From Zygnema cylindricum (lineage: Eukaryota > Streptophyta > Zygnematophyceae > Zygnematales > Zygnemataceae): a DNA stretch of 64,000 nucleotides. Shown here one piece after another: positions 1-10,896 of the stretch. Numbering within the stretch: position 1 is the stretch's first letter; each line of letters opens with the position of its first letter. The stretch is taken from assembly GCA_037447655.1 (NCBI GenBank), contig JBBHKE010001575.1, positions 1 through 64,000 of the forward strand. Direction: 5' to 3'. A model generated the notes under the pieces. That model was not told the origin of the DNA. It saw only the letters and a program-made list of their open reading frames with translations, and did not search any database. The position numbers and the translations under genes are program-made.

Positions 1-649
1 GTACTATATTTACTTCCCTTCCCTCCCTCCACAGGATTGTGTATGAGATGGAGGGAAGGGAAGGGAAGGAGTGGTGCGCGGATGATTCAGAGTGGGAGAG
101 AAGGGTAGGGAAGGGAAGGGACGGAGTGGTAGGAGTATGATTCGGAGAGTGGGAAAGAGAGAGGGAAAAAAAGAGAGAAAGAGAGGGATTTTCTTTTACT
201 GTTCTGTCTCACAAGTGTGAATGCTCTCTCTGGTTGGCCAGCTGGTGCCTGAGACAGGAGAGGGAGAGGGAGAGGGAACTAAAAAAGAGAGGGAAAGAGA
301 AGAGGGAAAGGGAGAGAAATTGGGACATATTCCTACTGTTTTGTCTCACACTTGTGAAGCCTCTCTCTGGTTGGCCGGCCTGCCAGCTGGTTGAGAGCCT
401 CCTCGGTCTCCTTGGCCTCCATGGGAATGAGAGAGGGAAAGAGAAGTGGGAAAAGTAAGAAGGAAAGAGAGATGGAAAGAGAGAGCAAAAGTAAGAGGGA
501 AAAGCGAGAGGAAAAAGTGATGATGGAAAGAAAGAGTGAAAGAGTGAGGGAAACACGGAGACAATTGAGAGAAAGAAGGAATATATATATGCTACTACTG
601 TTTCTACTCTTCTGTCTCACACGTGTGAAGGTTCTCTCTGGTTGGCCAG
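1..649 (+). repeat. Intronic GA-rich DNA with three copies of a 3' splice-site segment
   Basis: This stretch lies upstream of the first visible lipase exon and is read as its intron. It is mostly GGGA/GAGA microsatellite. A segment of about 50 bp occurs three times, near 205-260, 340-395 and 610-660. Each copy has TGTCTCACA, then a CTCTCTCTGGTTGGCC core, then CCAGCTGGT. Only the third copy continues into recognisable lipase coding sequence. The other two look like copies of the acceptor and first exon bases. A possible acceptor at 32-34 is followed by a short open stretch that I could not place. Confidence 0.6.
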
Positions 650-2980
650 CTGGTGCGTGACAGCTGGCGTGTGGTCAACCGTCGCGACATCATTCCGACC
701 ATTCCGAAGCTGATGGGGTACTGTCACGTGGCAGCCCCCGTGTACCTAAACGCGGGATCAGTACGGGGGCTCGAGGTAAAAAGAAAATGAAAAAAAAAAA
801 AAAGGGTTTTATGTAAAATAATAAAAAGAAAGTTAAAAAAAGAAGAAAATTGGGTTTGTATATATAAAATAATAGAAAAGGTTATGTGGCATTCTCTTGT
901 GTATCTCATCACGGGGACGGTGCGGGAGGTAAAAATTGAAGGGGGGGGGAAAAAAAAATGGGTTCCTATTAAAAAAGGGAAATTGGGTTTGTATTAAAAA
1001 TAAATAAATTAATAAAAGAGGTTCTGTGGTATTCTCCCGTGTACCGCGACGTGGGGACGGTACGGGGCCTCGTGGTAAAAACTAAAGGAAAAAAAGAGAA
1101 AAAGTGGGTTTCTATTGAAAAAGAAAAATTGGGTTCGTATTAAAAAAATAATAATAATAAATAAAAGAGGTTCCGTGGCAGCTCCTGTGAATCTCAACGC
1201 GGGGACGGTACGGGGCCTCAAGGTAAAAATAACCTTTTTTTTTTTTTTTTTTTTAAATGGGTTTCTATAAAAAAGAAAAAAAAAGAAAAAAAAGGGTAGA
1301 AAAAGGATAAAAAATACTTTAAAAAAAAGGGGGCAGCTCCTGTGTACCTCAACGCAGGGAGAAAGAAATAGTGTCTATTTAAAAAGTTATATAATAATAA
1401 TAATAAATAATAGTAATAATAATAATAATAATGATGATGATAATAATAATAATAATGATGATAATAATAACAATAATAAGTCTCAGTCAAAAAAAAAAAA
1501 TGTCTTTGGCATCTCACGGGTATGTATGGGACCTCGAGGTAAAAATAATGAAGAAACGAGGAGAGAGGGAGAGAAGGATAGTGGGAGAGAGGGACAGCAG
1601 GAAAGAGGGAGCGAGATTGTGGGAAGAGGGAGAGGAGAGAGGAGTTAGAGTGGGAGCTAGGGAGAGGAGAGAGGGAGTTAGTGGGAGAGAGGAAGAGAGT
1701 GGGAGAGAGGGAGAGGAGAGAGGGAGAGGGAGAGGGAGAGGACGAGTGGGAGAGGGAGAGTGGGAGAGTGGGAGAGGGAGTGGGAGAGTGGGTATTTTCA
1801 AGTGAAATAATGTCTTTTTGGGTTTTTTTAATAGGTGGAGGGACAGGAAAAAGACAAGGAGGAAGAAGACGACGATAATGATGTCGGCGAATCCACTCCC
1901 GATCTTTTATTCGCAGATTTTGTAAGTTTTTTTTTTTTTTTTCTTTTGTTTTCCTTTTTTTTTTTTTTTTTTTTGGTGAGTTTTTTTTTTTTTTTTTTAT
2001 TGGAGCTTCTTTTCCTTTCCCTTTTCCTTGTTTTATTTCCTTATCCTTTTTTTTTTTTTTTTTTAATTCAATACTTTTTTTTTCACTTCTCAATTTTTTC
2101 ACTTTTTTTCCTTTTTTTTTTTTCTTTTTTTAAGATGAGGGGAGAACGCCACAAATTGGAGCGACTTTTACAAACGGAAATGGCCATTCTCGCCGCGTTA
2201 CGTGACGGATCCGCCCTTATGATGCATATGGAGGACTTCTACTATTTGGCCCTTTTGAAGGTATGCTTTTTGTTACCCATTTTATTCTTAATATTTTTCC
2301 CGATTTTTTACGTTATTTTTGTGATTTTTTTTGGATTTTTTTTTATTTTCTTTGGTTTTCTTTGGTTTTTTATTTTTATTTTTTTTGGATTTTTTTTGGA
2401 TTTTTTTTGGATTTTTTCTGGATGTTTTTGCCCTTCTGATGCATATGGAGGATTTCTACTATTTGGCCCTTTTGAAGGTATTCTTTTTCTTTACCCATTT
2501 TTTTATTTATTTTTTGATTTTTTTGAATTTTTTTTGGATTTTTTGAATTTTCTTTTGGATTATTTTTTAGAATTGTTTTTAGGGTTCTCTTCGTCTCCCT
2601 CCTTCCCTCCCTCTTTTCCTCCCTCCCTCCTTCCCTCCTTCCCTCCCTCCCTAACACTGCACCCCCTTGTTTCCTGAGTTTATGATGAGGATTAGGATTT
2701 ATTTTTTCTCTTAATTTGTTTTTTTGTCTTCAGTTTTTTTTTTTTTTTTTTTTTTTATTTTTTTTATTTGTTATTGTAAATGTTGATTTTTCGGTTTTTT
2801 TGGGAGGTTGTTTTCTCGTCTCTTTGCCTTTTTTTCTTTTTTTCATTTATTTTATAAGTTTTTTTTTTTAAGCTTTTTTGACGTTGGAGTTTTTTTTTTT
2901 TTTTTTTTTTTGTTTTGTTTCAGCAAGTGGAAAGGAATCTCGGCGAAGATTTGGCTTATATGGGAAAAAAAAGGCAATAA
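650..2980 (+). CDS. Class 3 lipase, C-terminal part (5' end outside window)
   Basis: Four exons join in frame: 650-775, 1835-1921, 2135-2260 and 2924-2980 (stop TAA), all in phase 0 with GT-AG borders. The first exon encodes WRVVNRRDIIPTIPKLMGYC and then HVAAPVY, the signature after the catalytic Asp/His region of fungal-type class 3 triacylglycerol lipases. The later exons give an acidic linker (EKDKEEEDDDND) and a helical tail (RHKLERLLQTEM, MHMEDFYYLALLK), ending in KKRQ. The GxSxG nucleophile region must lie upstream of base 1. By family it should hydrolyse acyl-glycerol or membrane lipid esters; the substrate and the cell compartment cannot be told. The fold call is strong. The last three exons are joined on splice phase alone. 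Confidence 0.8.
881..1545 (+). repeat. Five intronic copies of the lipase exon end plus splice donor
   Basis: The end of exon 650-775 (GTGGCAGC..GTGTACCT..GGGGCTCGAG, then GTAAAAA) recurs at about 881-937, 1018-1081, 1165-1230, 1330-1360 and 1503-1545. Spacing is 125-185 bp, with A-rich filler. Four of the five copies keep a GGTAAAAA donor-like end. The 1330 copy has lost it. None has an obvious acceptor, so they read as tandem partial exon duplications inside the intron. Confidence 0.85.
2433..2497 (+). repeat. Intronic copy of the lipase exon 2135-2260 3' end with donor
   Basis: Bases 2213-2275 (end of the exon, its donor and the first intron bases) recur at 2433-2497 with a few substitutions, including GGAGGA[C/T]TTCTACTATTTG and CTTTTGAAGGTAT. 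No acceptor precedes the copy. Confidence 0.85.
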
Positions 2981-4505
2981 AAAATCGGAATTTGTTTTTT
3001 TCGTTTTATGTTGTATTTGAAAAAAAAAATGTTGTACAAAATTAGTTTTGACCATTTGATAAAATACCATCATTTTTCGTTTTCCCCTTTTTTTTTTTTT
3101 TTTTTTCCCCTCTTCCTTTCAATTTTTTTAATTTTTTTTGGCGAACTTTTTTAAGCAAAAAAAAAAAAAAATATTAAAAAAAAAAAAAATTATTACAAAA
3201 AAAAAAAAATAGACTTTCAAGAGTTTTGTTTTTTTTTTTAAGAAAGGGTTTTGCATATGAAATTAAAACCCTAAAACAACTAAAAAAAAAAAACATAGAA
3301 AGTAAAGATATAAACCTTAAAAAATCGTTTAAAACCTAGAAAACTGTTTAAAACCCTTCAAAACTCCTAGATATAGAATTGAAAAATACCCATCATATTA
3401 GACTTTTTAGTCTTTAGTCAATAATAATTATGTGGTGGAAGTGAGATTTTGCATTGATGATATCCTCTTCCGATTTTTTTTTTTTTTCACCAATTTCAAT
3501 TTTTTTTATGGTAACTGTCTTAGTGGATGAAAAACTTTTTGTTTTTCATTATGTGAAAAATGCTCACTTTCGTCCTATGTTCAAAAAGTACATAAAATTG
3601 TATGCATTTCAAATCGTATTATATATTTTACCGTGCACACAAATCATATTTATGTTTCATGACGAACACTTCTTTCGTACAAACAAATTATGTTTTATCA
3701 TTTTTCTCCCGCTAAAATGTAAAATTTACAGCAAACAATACGAAACAAACATACATACATATATTAGGAAAACCACTCTTATTTTCTTGTCTTTTTTCTA
3801 CTAAAATAGTAAAATAAATCTACAATATTACAAAGATTAGCGTCAATTGTAATAAAGGGACACTGTCAAGGTTTGAGAAATAACAAGTACATAAAATAAA
3901 TACACATATATATACTTTATTTTTTATAGAAAGTTGTTTTTTTTTTTTAAATGGATAGATTCATGAGAATTAGTGTTAAAACATGAACTAGTTAGGAAGA
4001 GTTGGCAATAATCAACAAGAACACAACTTTTTTTATATACCACCATATATATGAATGGAAGAATATCGTTATTAATTGACAGATATTTAATTAGACATTA
4101 CAAAAAAATCTAAAACACAGTCTTTCATGTACTAAATCTCAAAAATGAAGATAACTAGATCCTCGTCTTTCCAAATTTAATTCTTCCTAACGTTTTCTCC
4201 TTAAAATCAGTAAATTCTCACGAAAATACACACATTATCTATCTTATCAAGAATATATACCCATTATAAACCCGATTAAAAATCACTAAATAATAACTTT
4301 TCCGTTTACTTTTCCTACCATTTCTTTACACTTTCAATCCTCTACCTCCCCAATAACAATCATTTCCCCTGGAACAATAACATAATAATAATAAAAAAAA
4401 AGCAAAATGAAATAAAATTAAAAAAAAAACTCTCTTTAAAACTTCATTACTACCTACTTATAATCAATTATTACCAGAAAACATTTAATTTTATAACCCT
4501 TTTTA
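2981..4505. other. Intergenic / 3' UTRs of two convergent genes
   Basis: This AT-rich DNA lies between the lipase stop and the DUF1517 stop on the other strand. It holds long poly-T and poly-A runs (3090-3240) and no supported gene. The open frame at 3454-3804 has low-complexity, FFF/III-rich composition and no family resemblance. Confidence 0.6.
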
Positions 4506-6976
4506 CTAATAATAATCGTCTCTCCTATTCGAGAAACTCGAAACGAGAGCAAAAACGAGCGTGATTCCCAAAGTCACCAAAAAAAAGGTGATGAATGTGC
4601 TCCCGGAGACGACAAAAGTAGGTCCGAAAGAAATCGGCGCCGGCGCCCAACCGCCGAAGGGTACGGCTGGTACGAATCCGTACACCGGCGCGGCAACTAC
4701 CGGCGCGACTACAACAGGCGGCGCGACAATAACGGTCGGCGATGGATTCACATAGACCTCCGTTCTGCAGTAAATTACAACGGAAAATTTGACAGTTAAC
4801 AGTTAAGCTGAGCGATAAAGTAATAAAGGTAGCAGTAAATTAGAGAGGATGATTCGGCAATTAAGATATTAAGATAAGAATATTTATTACAGAAAGTGCT
4901 ATTAACAAAGTTAATTAAGTAATTAGACAATTAAGGAATTAAGTATTAAGGTTGCGGTGAATTACAATTGACAATTTGTCAATTTAGCAATTGAGCAATT
5001 AGGTCAATAAGTGATTAAGGTAGCACTAAATTAGAGTAGATAATTTGGCAAATAACAATATTAAGCAATTAAGTGATTATTAAGCAACTAAGGTTTAAGT
5101 AAATTAGATTGAACGATTTGGCAAATAAGCTATTAAGCGATAAAGTAATAAAGGTCACAAAAAATGACAACGGACAATTCGGAGATTAAAAAATTGAGCA
5201 ATAAAGCGACTAAGTAATTATGGTGGAAGTAAATTAGAGTGGATAATTTGGAAAATAAGCATTAAAATTAGGTAGCATAAAATTACACAAACAATCTCAA
5301 CCGGTTATGCAGACAATTAGTATGGACAATTTGATTATTAAGCAATTAAAATAGAAATAAATTACAAAACAATCTCTCCATTTAGCAATAATAGTGGCAG
5401 TGAGTAAGAGAAGTTTCCGTCGAAAAACATATTTCAAAGAAGTTAATTTGTCGTATATGTTGAACTATCAGGATGGCATAAACAAAAAATGCTCAACTTT
5501 TTATTTACTTCCCCTAAAAATAAAAAGGAGAATTGGTTCATTAAGTAATTAAGGTAGCAGTACCACACTCTCTCCCTATCACAAATATACCCAATTTACC
5601 CAATTATACCCGATTTTACCCGATTATACCCAATCACAAATATACCCAATTTTACCCAATTAGGCCTTTTTACACCCTATTATTCCCAGTAACACCCAGT
5701 AGTACCCAATCATACCACCAATTATAAAAAAGTATAAAACTACTCCAAAAAAAAGGGAAAGAAGATATTACATCAAATTATTAGTGTTGTGTATCGGCAA
5801 GAAATTTATCGCGATAATACCGATACCGATAGTTATCGGTTATCGAACGGTCAGGATTCTGATATATCGCTCCAAGACCAACAAATTCCTAATCGGCGAT
5901 AAGTGGAAAAAATATAGCACGCTACATAGTAGTACTTTATAATATACTGTATAATATTTTTCACTGTTTATAGCGTGGCATGCCATGTGTAGCAATCTGT
6001 TCCGTACTCTGTGTAACGGAATAACGACGGGTGCAGTAAGACGGAATAAACCGTAAAATTGTATGGTACAAACCGTACAATTATCGCCAATAGTTATTGG
6101 TGCCGGTGTTATCACGATAAAAAACCGATATTATGGGTTTCTTATCGACGATAACACCGGTTTCGATATATCGTGCCGATATATCGGTTATTGACAAGCC
6201 AAAAAAAGGTACATATCGATTATCGGCAAAACCCTGCCGATACACAACACTACAAGTTATACAAAATTACACAAAATTACACAAAATTATACAAAATGAT
6301 ACAAAATTACACAAAATTACACAAATATAAACAAAATTATACAAAATTATACAAATTTACACAAAATTACACAAATATAAACAAAATTATACAAAATTAT
6401 ACAAAATTACACAAATATAAACAAAATTATACAAAATTATACAAAATTACACAAAATTATACAAAATTACACAAAATTACACAAAAATATACAAAATTAT
6501 ACAAAATTACACAAAATTACACAAAATTACACAAAATTAAACAAAATTACACAAAATTACACAAAATTATACAAAATTATACAAAATTATACAAAATTAC
6601 AAAAACTTATACAAAATTATACAAATTCACACAAAATTATACAAAATTACACAAAATTATACAAAATTACACAAAATTATACCAATGTAAGTAAACAAAA
6701 TTAACAAAATTAACAAAAAATAAAAAAAGGGGAAATAAAAAATACCTCGAATTGTCGATTCGGACGTTCTGATTCGATCGAAACGCCGATCCTCCGACTC
6801 TTCCGGACGTATTCGCCGCCGTCGCGTCGCCAGGTGTCGCCGCCAGAATGGCCGCCGCCGCAAGCAAAGCACATGCTGACGTGGCAAAGCTACCCATAGG
6901 GCTAGGAGATGCTGACGTGGCAAATTGGGATGCTGACGTGGCATTCTTGCTCATTTCCAAAACAGGCTCGGCGTCA
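4506..6976 (-). CDS. DUF1517 / FLAP1-like plastid membrane protein (short form)
   Basis: There are two visible exons on the minus strand: 6976-6746 (or from the ATG at 6954) and 4764-4506 (stop TAG). They join in phase 2. The first exon encodes an Ala-rich hydrophobic segment (ACALLAAAAILAATPGDATA), like a thylakoid or lumen transfer domain, then SGRVGGSAFRSN, the DUF1517 family hallmark. The second exon encodes VYVNPSPTVIV, a Pro/Ala/Val-rich stretch, one membrane segment (FITFFLVTLGITLVFALV) and the end SNRRDDYY. Arabidopsis FLAP1, a DUF1517 protein, acts in acclimation to fluctuating light. Its long C-terminal domain is missing here, so this is a short paralog or a truncated gene. A further upstream transit-peptide exon is likely, since CGAACAG before 6976 could be an acceptor, but I could not place it. 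Confidence 0.7.
4790..5400. repeat. Diverged tandem repeat (about 70-80 bp unit) in the DUF1517 intron
   Basis: A unit built from GGTAGCAGTAAATTAGAG, GGATAATTTGGCAAATAAGC and AATTAAGTAATTAAGG recurs at least seven times with indels and substitutions. It has no coding potential. Confidence 0.7.
5575..5715. repeat. ACCC-AATTAT short tandem repeat
   Basis: Units such as ATACCCAATT, TTACCCAATT and TTACCCGATT are repeated about ten times next to the hAT-like MITE. Confidence 0.7.
5782..6252. mobile_element. hAT-like MITE, 471 bp, in the DUF1517 intron
   Basis: The ends are inverted: TAGTGTTGTGTATCGGCA at 5782 and TGCCGATACACAACACTA at 6252. They are flanked by near-identical 8-bp target duplications, CAAATTAT on the left and CAAGTTAT on the right. 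The interior carries dispersed GATATATCG-type motifs and no transposase. An 8-bp duplication with TAGTGTTG ends fits the hAT superfamily. Confidence 0.85.
6255..6680 (+). repeat. 10-bp tandem repeat ACAAAATTAY
   Basis: About 42 copies of a 10-bp unit lie directly beside the right target duplication of the MITE. The unit has no stop on the plus strand, so it makes a spurious open frame of NYTKLHKI repeats. Confidence 0.95.
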
Positions 6977-7066
6977 CTGTTCGCAAAAGGACAAAAATTA
7001 AAAGTGGAAATGGGGAAAAAGACAAAAAGTTAATACGACAAAAAATCACGTTGCGTTCGGTTTTTA

Positions 7067-7480
7067 GTGCCAAAGAGAAGACAAGAGGGTTTCAAGGAGG
7101 GAGGAAATGGGGATAAGAGGGGGGAGAGGAAGGAGGAAAAGGGAAAATGGAAGAGGAGAAGGAAAGAGGAAGAGGATAACAGGGAGTGGAGGGAGGAAGG
7201 AGAAAGGGGGAAGGAAAAGAGGGGGAAGGAAGGGATGAGGAAAGGAGGAAGGAGGAAAGAAGGAATGATGGAAGAAAGATGCCTGAATGGCAAGTGGAAA
7301 CAGCAAAGGGAGTCTGGGGAGGGGGAAATCGTTGAAATCATCGAGATCGCTGCGAGATAGAGACAAAGGATCAGAGGGAGATCAGGAATGGCAAGGACGG
7401 GATGGATATCCAGAAACTTAAGGACGGACGAGAAGGAAGGAGGAGAGGAGAGAGAGAGAGAGAGAGGCGGGAGGGAGAGA
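7067..7480. repeat. GGA/GAA-rich low-complexity tract upstream of the DUF1517 gene
   Basis: This is a purine-rich tract with open frames on both strands from composition alone. The minus strand could hold the DUF1517 5' exon (a frame opening MISTISPSPDSLCC) but no splice donor can be fixed. Confidence 0.5.
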
Positions 7481-7654
7481 CAAGAGGAATCACACGTGTG
7501 AAAAAAGATTCCAGGGGAACATTTTCAAATCTGCACTTTGACTAGTTTTTTGAAAAAGGGCGCGAAAGATATTTTTTGGGAGTGCACCGTTTCGATAAAC
7601 CAAGGCCAGATTCGTGCGTGTTTTGTCGCCATCTGCAGCTGACGTCATCTTACA

Positions 7655-7862
7655 TTAATGTCAATATTTCTTTTGCCACTAAACACATCATTTCTCCGTA
7701 CACATTTGTCGTATCTTGGATCGGACGGTTGCGATAGAAAGATAAGATTCTCAGCTTCCGATTGGCGGTCTCAGATTGAAAATCGGACAAGTGTGTACGG
7801 AGAAAAGATGTTTTAAGTGGCGTAAAAAATATTATTAACCCTAATAGCGAGTCACTGTGTAG
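7655..7862. mobile_element. Family A inverted-repeat MITE, copy 1
   Basis: The family consensus end is TACACCGTGAATCGCTATTA, followed by GGGTTAA, a poly-T tract, GCCACTTAAAACATC and TTTTCTCCGTACACACTTGT. The arms are inverted and the centre is asymmetric (GACCGCCAATCGGAAGCTG). The left end of this copy is degraded. It abuts copy 2 directly. Confidence 0.75.
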
Positions 7863-8072
7863 TGTTAATAATTTTTCCGCCACTTAAAACATCTTTTCTC
7901 CGTACACACTTGTCGTATTTTCAATATGAGACCGCCAATCGGAAGCTGAGAATCTTACCTTTCAAACGCAACCGTCGGATCTATAAGCCGACAAATGTGT
8001 ACGGAGAAAATATGTTTTAAGTGGAGAAAAATGAAAAAAAAAACATTAACCCTAATAGCGATTCACGGTGTA
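7863..8072. mobile_element. Family A MITE, copy 2
   Basis: The arm core GTACACACTTGTCG near 7898 and its inverse near 8000 are both present. The right end reads TAGCGATTCACGGTGTA. The next element starts at 8074. Confidence 0.8.
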
Positions 8073-8073
8073 C

Positions 8074-8291
8074 TACACCGCCAATCGCTATTAGCGTTGT
8101 GTACGCTAATTCCGTCCCGCTATTTTTTTATATTCTCAAATAAAATTATTCACACTATTTAAAAACAAACCTAATTCCTAATTAGAATAGACGATTTCTT
8201 CGAAAATTTTCAAATTCCCAATTAGCGTAAACCACGCTAATTATTCGTATACGCTAAAAAAACTTACACGCTAATAACGATTGGCGGTGTA
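8074..8291. mobile_element. Family B inverted-repeat MITE, copy 1
   Basis: It starts TACACCGCCAATCGCTATTA, continues GCGTTGTGTACGCTAATT, and ends with the inverse CGCTAATAACGATTGGCGG then TGTA. The ends are relatives of family A with a different interior. Confidence 0.8.
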
Positions 8292-8292
8292 G

Positions 8293-8493
8293 TACACCGT
8301 GAATCGCTATCAGGGTTAAAAAAAATTACGCCACTTCAAACATCATTTTTTTCCGTACACATTTGTCCGAATTTCACATGGAGACCGCCAATCGAAAGGT
8401 GAGAATCTTATCTTTCAATCGCAACCGTCAGATCCATAATCGGACAAGCGTGTACGGAGAAAGATGTTTAATGTGGCGAAAAAAATATTAACG
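8293..8493. mobile_element. Family A MITE, copy 3
   Basis: It starts TACACCGTGAATCGCTATCA and keeps both CCGTACACATTTGTC-type inner arms. The right outer end is cut short where the next element begins. Confidence 0.75.
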
Positions 8494-8495
8494 CT

Positions 8496-9449
8496 ACACC
8501 GCGCATCGTAATTAGAGTAATGAAAAAATTAGAGTAAAAAAAGAGAACAAAACAATTAGAGTAATTTACTCTAATTTATGTGATAGAACTGTTTCAGAAA
8601 GGAATTTACTCTAATTTATAGTGTTGGGTATCGGGTAGATTCATATCGCGATAATCTCGATATTCGATATATCGAATATCGATCGAGGAGGATCCTCGAT
8701 ATATCGTACCGAGACCAACATAAATCATCGCGATATATATCGCAAAAATTTCGTGTCCGTACAGGCAGAGTACGGAAAACCGTACGAAAAATCGTACGGA
8801 GAATCGTACGGGTTTTTGGCCCCCCCCCCCCCCCCCCCCCACACTGAGCGCTCAGTGGGGGGGGGGGGGGGGGGTTTTTTTGAAAAAAAAAAATTAAATT
8901 TTTATATTCGATATATCGTCGATACGATATATTGGCGATATATCGGCGATATATCGCGATGATTTGAAATTCGATATATCGAAGCGATATATCGAATATC
9001 GGGTACATGAAATTCGATATATATCGAATATCGGCAATGGGTCCTCGATACCCAACACTACTAATTTATGCGGTGTACTCTAATTTGGCAAGTTTATATC
9101 CTCTACTGTAAATAAGGTATTCGTACAGAATCTGACAAAACGTACAGTTTATCGTCACTATGACGTTTGCACTAGGCGGATTGTTAAAACGCAGTTACAT
9201 GATAATGGCTTGTATTAAATCATTATTTGTACTTTTTTATTTATAAAAGTACAATTTTGCACGGACGGACGTCATCCGTACTCCACACTATATAAAACAA
9301 ACATATATTAGAATTAAAAACGCTAATTAAACCTTACCTTAAATAGTATAATGAAAAAATTAGAATCATTTACTCTATTTGATGTGATAGAGTCGAAATT
9401 TCGAGCGACCGAATTAGAGTAATTTACTCTAATTACGATTCGCGGTGTA
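8496..9449. mobile_element. Family C inverted-repeat element with a nested hAT-like MITE
   Basis: The left end is TACACCGCGCATCGTAATTA and the right end is TAATTACGATTCGCGGTGTA. Blocks of TTAGAGTAATTTACTCTAAT lie inside. Another element is inserted at 8619-9060. Confidence 0.75.
8619..9060. mobile_element. Nested hAT-like MITE, 442 bp, exact 8-bp target duplication
   Basis: The ends are TAGTGTTGGGTATCG and CGATACCCAACACTA. CTAATTTA lies directly on both sides (8611-8618 and 9061-9068). The interior is rich in GATATATCG. At its centre (about 8820-8874) a run of about 21 C, the perfect palindrome CACTGAGCGCTCAGTG and a run of about 18 G form a strong potential hairpin. Confidence 0.9.
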
Positions 9450-10618
9450 CAGTACAGTACAGTAAGAGAAATACGCGGTGTACTGTACTGTTCTCTTTTG
9501 TCTCATTGGTACAGGGTACGGAAAGGATGTACTTGCAGCTACGCTGTCGTACTCGAAAGATTAAGGCCAGATTCGGGTGGAGATTGTCGCCATCTGAAGA
9601 TGACGTCATTTAACCGTACTTTCTAAGTCATTCGTACAAATCATATTGATAAGGGTGTACTGTACTTTACTGTACCATACTGTACTTCACGTTACATTGT
9701 CGCATATAACTGTTATCTAATTTTTACGACAGCGTAAAACCATAGTTGTTCAATTCGTGCGAATTTTTCATTTTATACTACGTATTATATGTTAGTTTTA
9801 TACTTTTCGTTAAAATTTGAACAACTATTCTTAAAGCAAGTCTTACGAGCGGAACGCTTACCATTCAGGAAATCCTTGTTTGTATGCATGGCTTGGGGAG
9901 CCATGAAGGGTCATGGTATATGGAGTTCTTCTAGTGACGTTGTCACAAGAGTGAAGATCTTTTTATATTTGTACTTTGTACATTGGCATGTTGCCAAATT
10001 AATCCATGTACTTTTGTAAATGTGCATGCGGAATGATTCTTTATCTCTTATTGCTTTCTATGGCGGAGAATATACTTAGCTTTGTTGGTTGCCTGCACTA
10101 GTGGTTGGTGTTAAGGTGTACTAACTTAGTTAATAAGTGTATAGTACACGGACTGTATAAATAGTGTTTTCCTAATTGTTTTCGCACATTTTAATTACAA
10201 CTTTCCCCTCTCTTTGCCATCTCTTATTGTTCGTATTATGTGGGTGTGGTGCAATTGTTGTGGATTAGTATTTTCAAGGAATGGTTTTTTCGGTTTTATT
10301 TTCACTTTCGCTTTATTTCGATACTCAAATGGTTTATCAATGTACGGTTTTTACCAAAGCGTGGTAGCATATTTAGTTTGCATCACAGTCGCCACATTCA
10401 TTTAGAAAATACAAGGGTTCTCATAATATTCGGCAAAGCTAGGACTTACATTCTTTTTCCACATTCGGACATAAAGTCGTTTATTTTAAGTTTAATAAAT
10501 TTTGAAAGGTAATATAAACGAGAACGCAATAATAATGAAATATACCGATGGTGTTCCATTGCGTGTAAAAAAAACTATTATTTAGAGTATTATATGGGCC
10601 ACAAGCGATAATAATGAT

Positions 10619-10673
<55 letters not shown>

Positions 10674-10896
10674 GTATCAAATATTTATAAATATTTATGT
10701 GTATGCATATAAAAATTCATGTTTTCAAGTACCTAATACACAAAAATTATAAGTTTTGACCTTATACATTTTTGAGCTAACTACAACCCGTGGTTAAAAA
10801 TATATAGAGAAACAGAAAACAAAAGACAATGGAAATAACCAAACAGTTTAATATGGCCATTTTCATGACTTATTCCGACCATTATTTCATATTAAG
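9450..10896. other. Gene-free repeat-derived DNA
   Basis: No supported gene. It contains GTACTGTACTGTAC-type runs near 9450-9490 and 9660-9690. A short inverted repeat at about 9738-9825 shares ends (ACCATAGTTGTTCAA) with the element at 51852. A block at 9559-9620 (AAGGCCAGATTCG.., GTCGCCATCTG, TGACGTCAT) also occurs at 7599-7650. A (CA)n microsatellite lies at 10622-10672. Confidence 0.6.

Noticed and set aside
1218-2102. 294-residue minus-strand frame with Lys runs and Ser/Pro/Leu
   Set aside because: It is antisense to poly-T, GA-rich and lipase exon DNA and shows no domain.
5575-5715. CRISPR-like short repeats
   Set aside because: Units are contiguous and degenerate with no spacers, and the genome is eukaryotic.
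6173-6694. 173-residue open frame of NYTKLHKI repeats
   Set aside because: Direct translation of the ACAAAATTAY tandem repeat; a period of 10 changes frame every unit, so there is no protein constraint.
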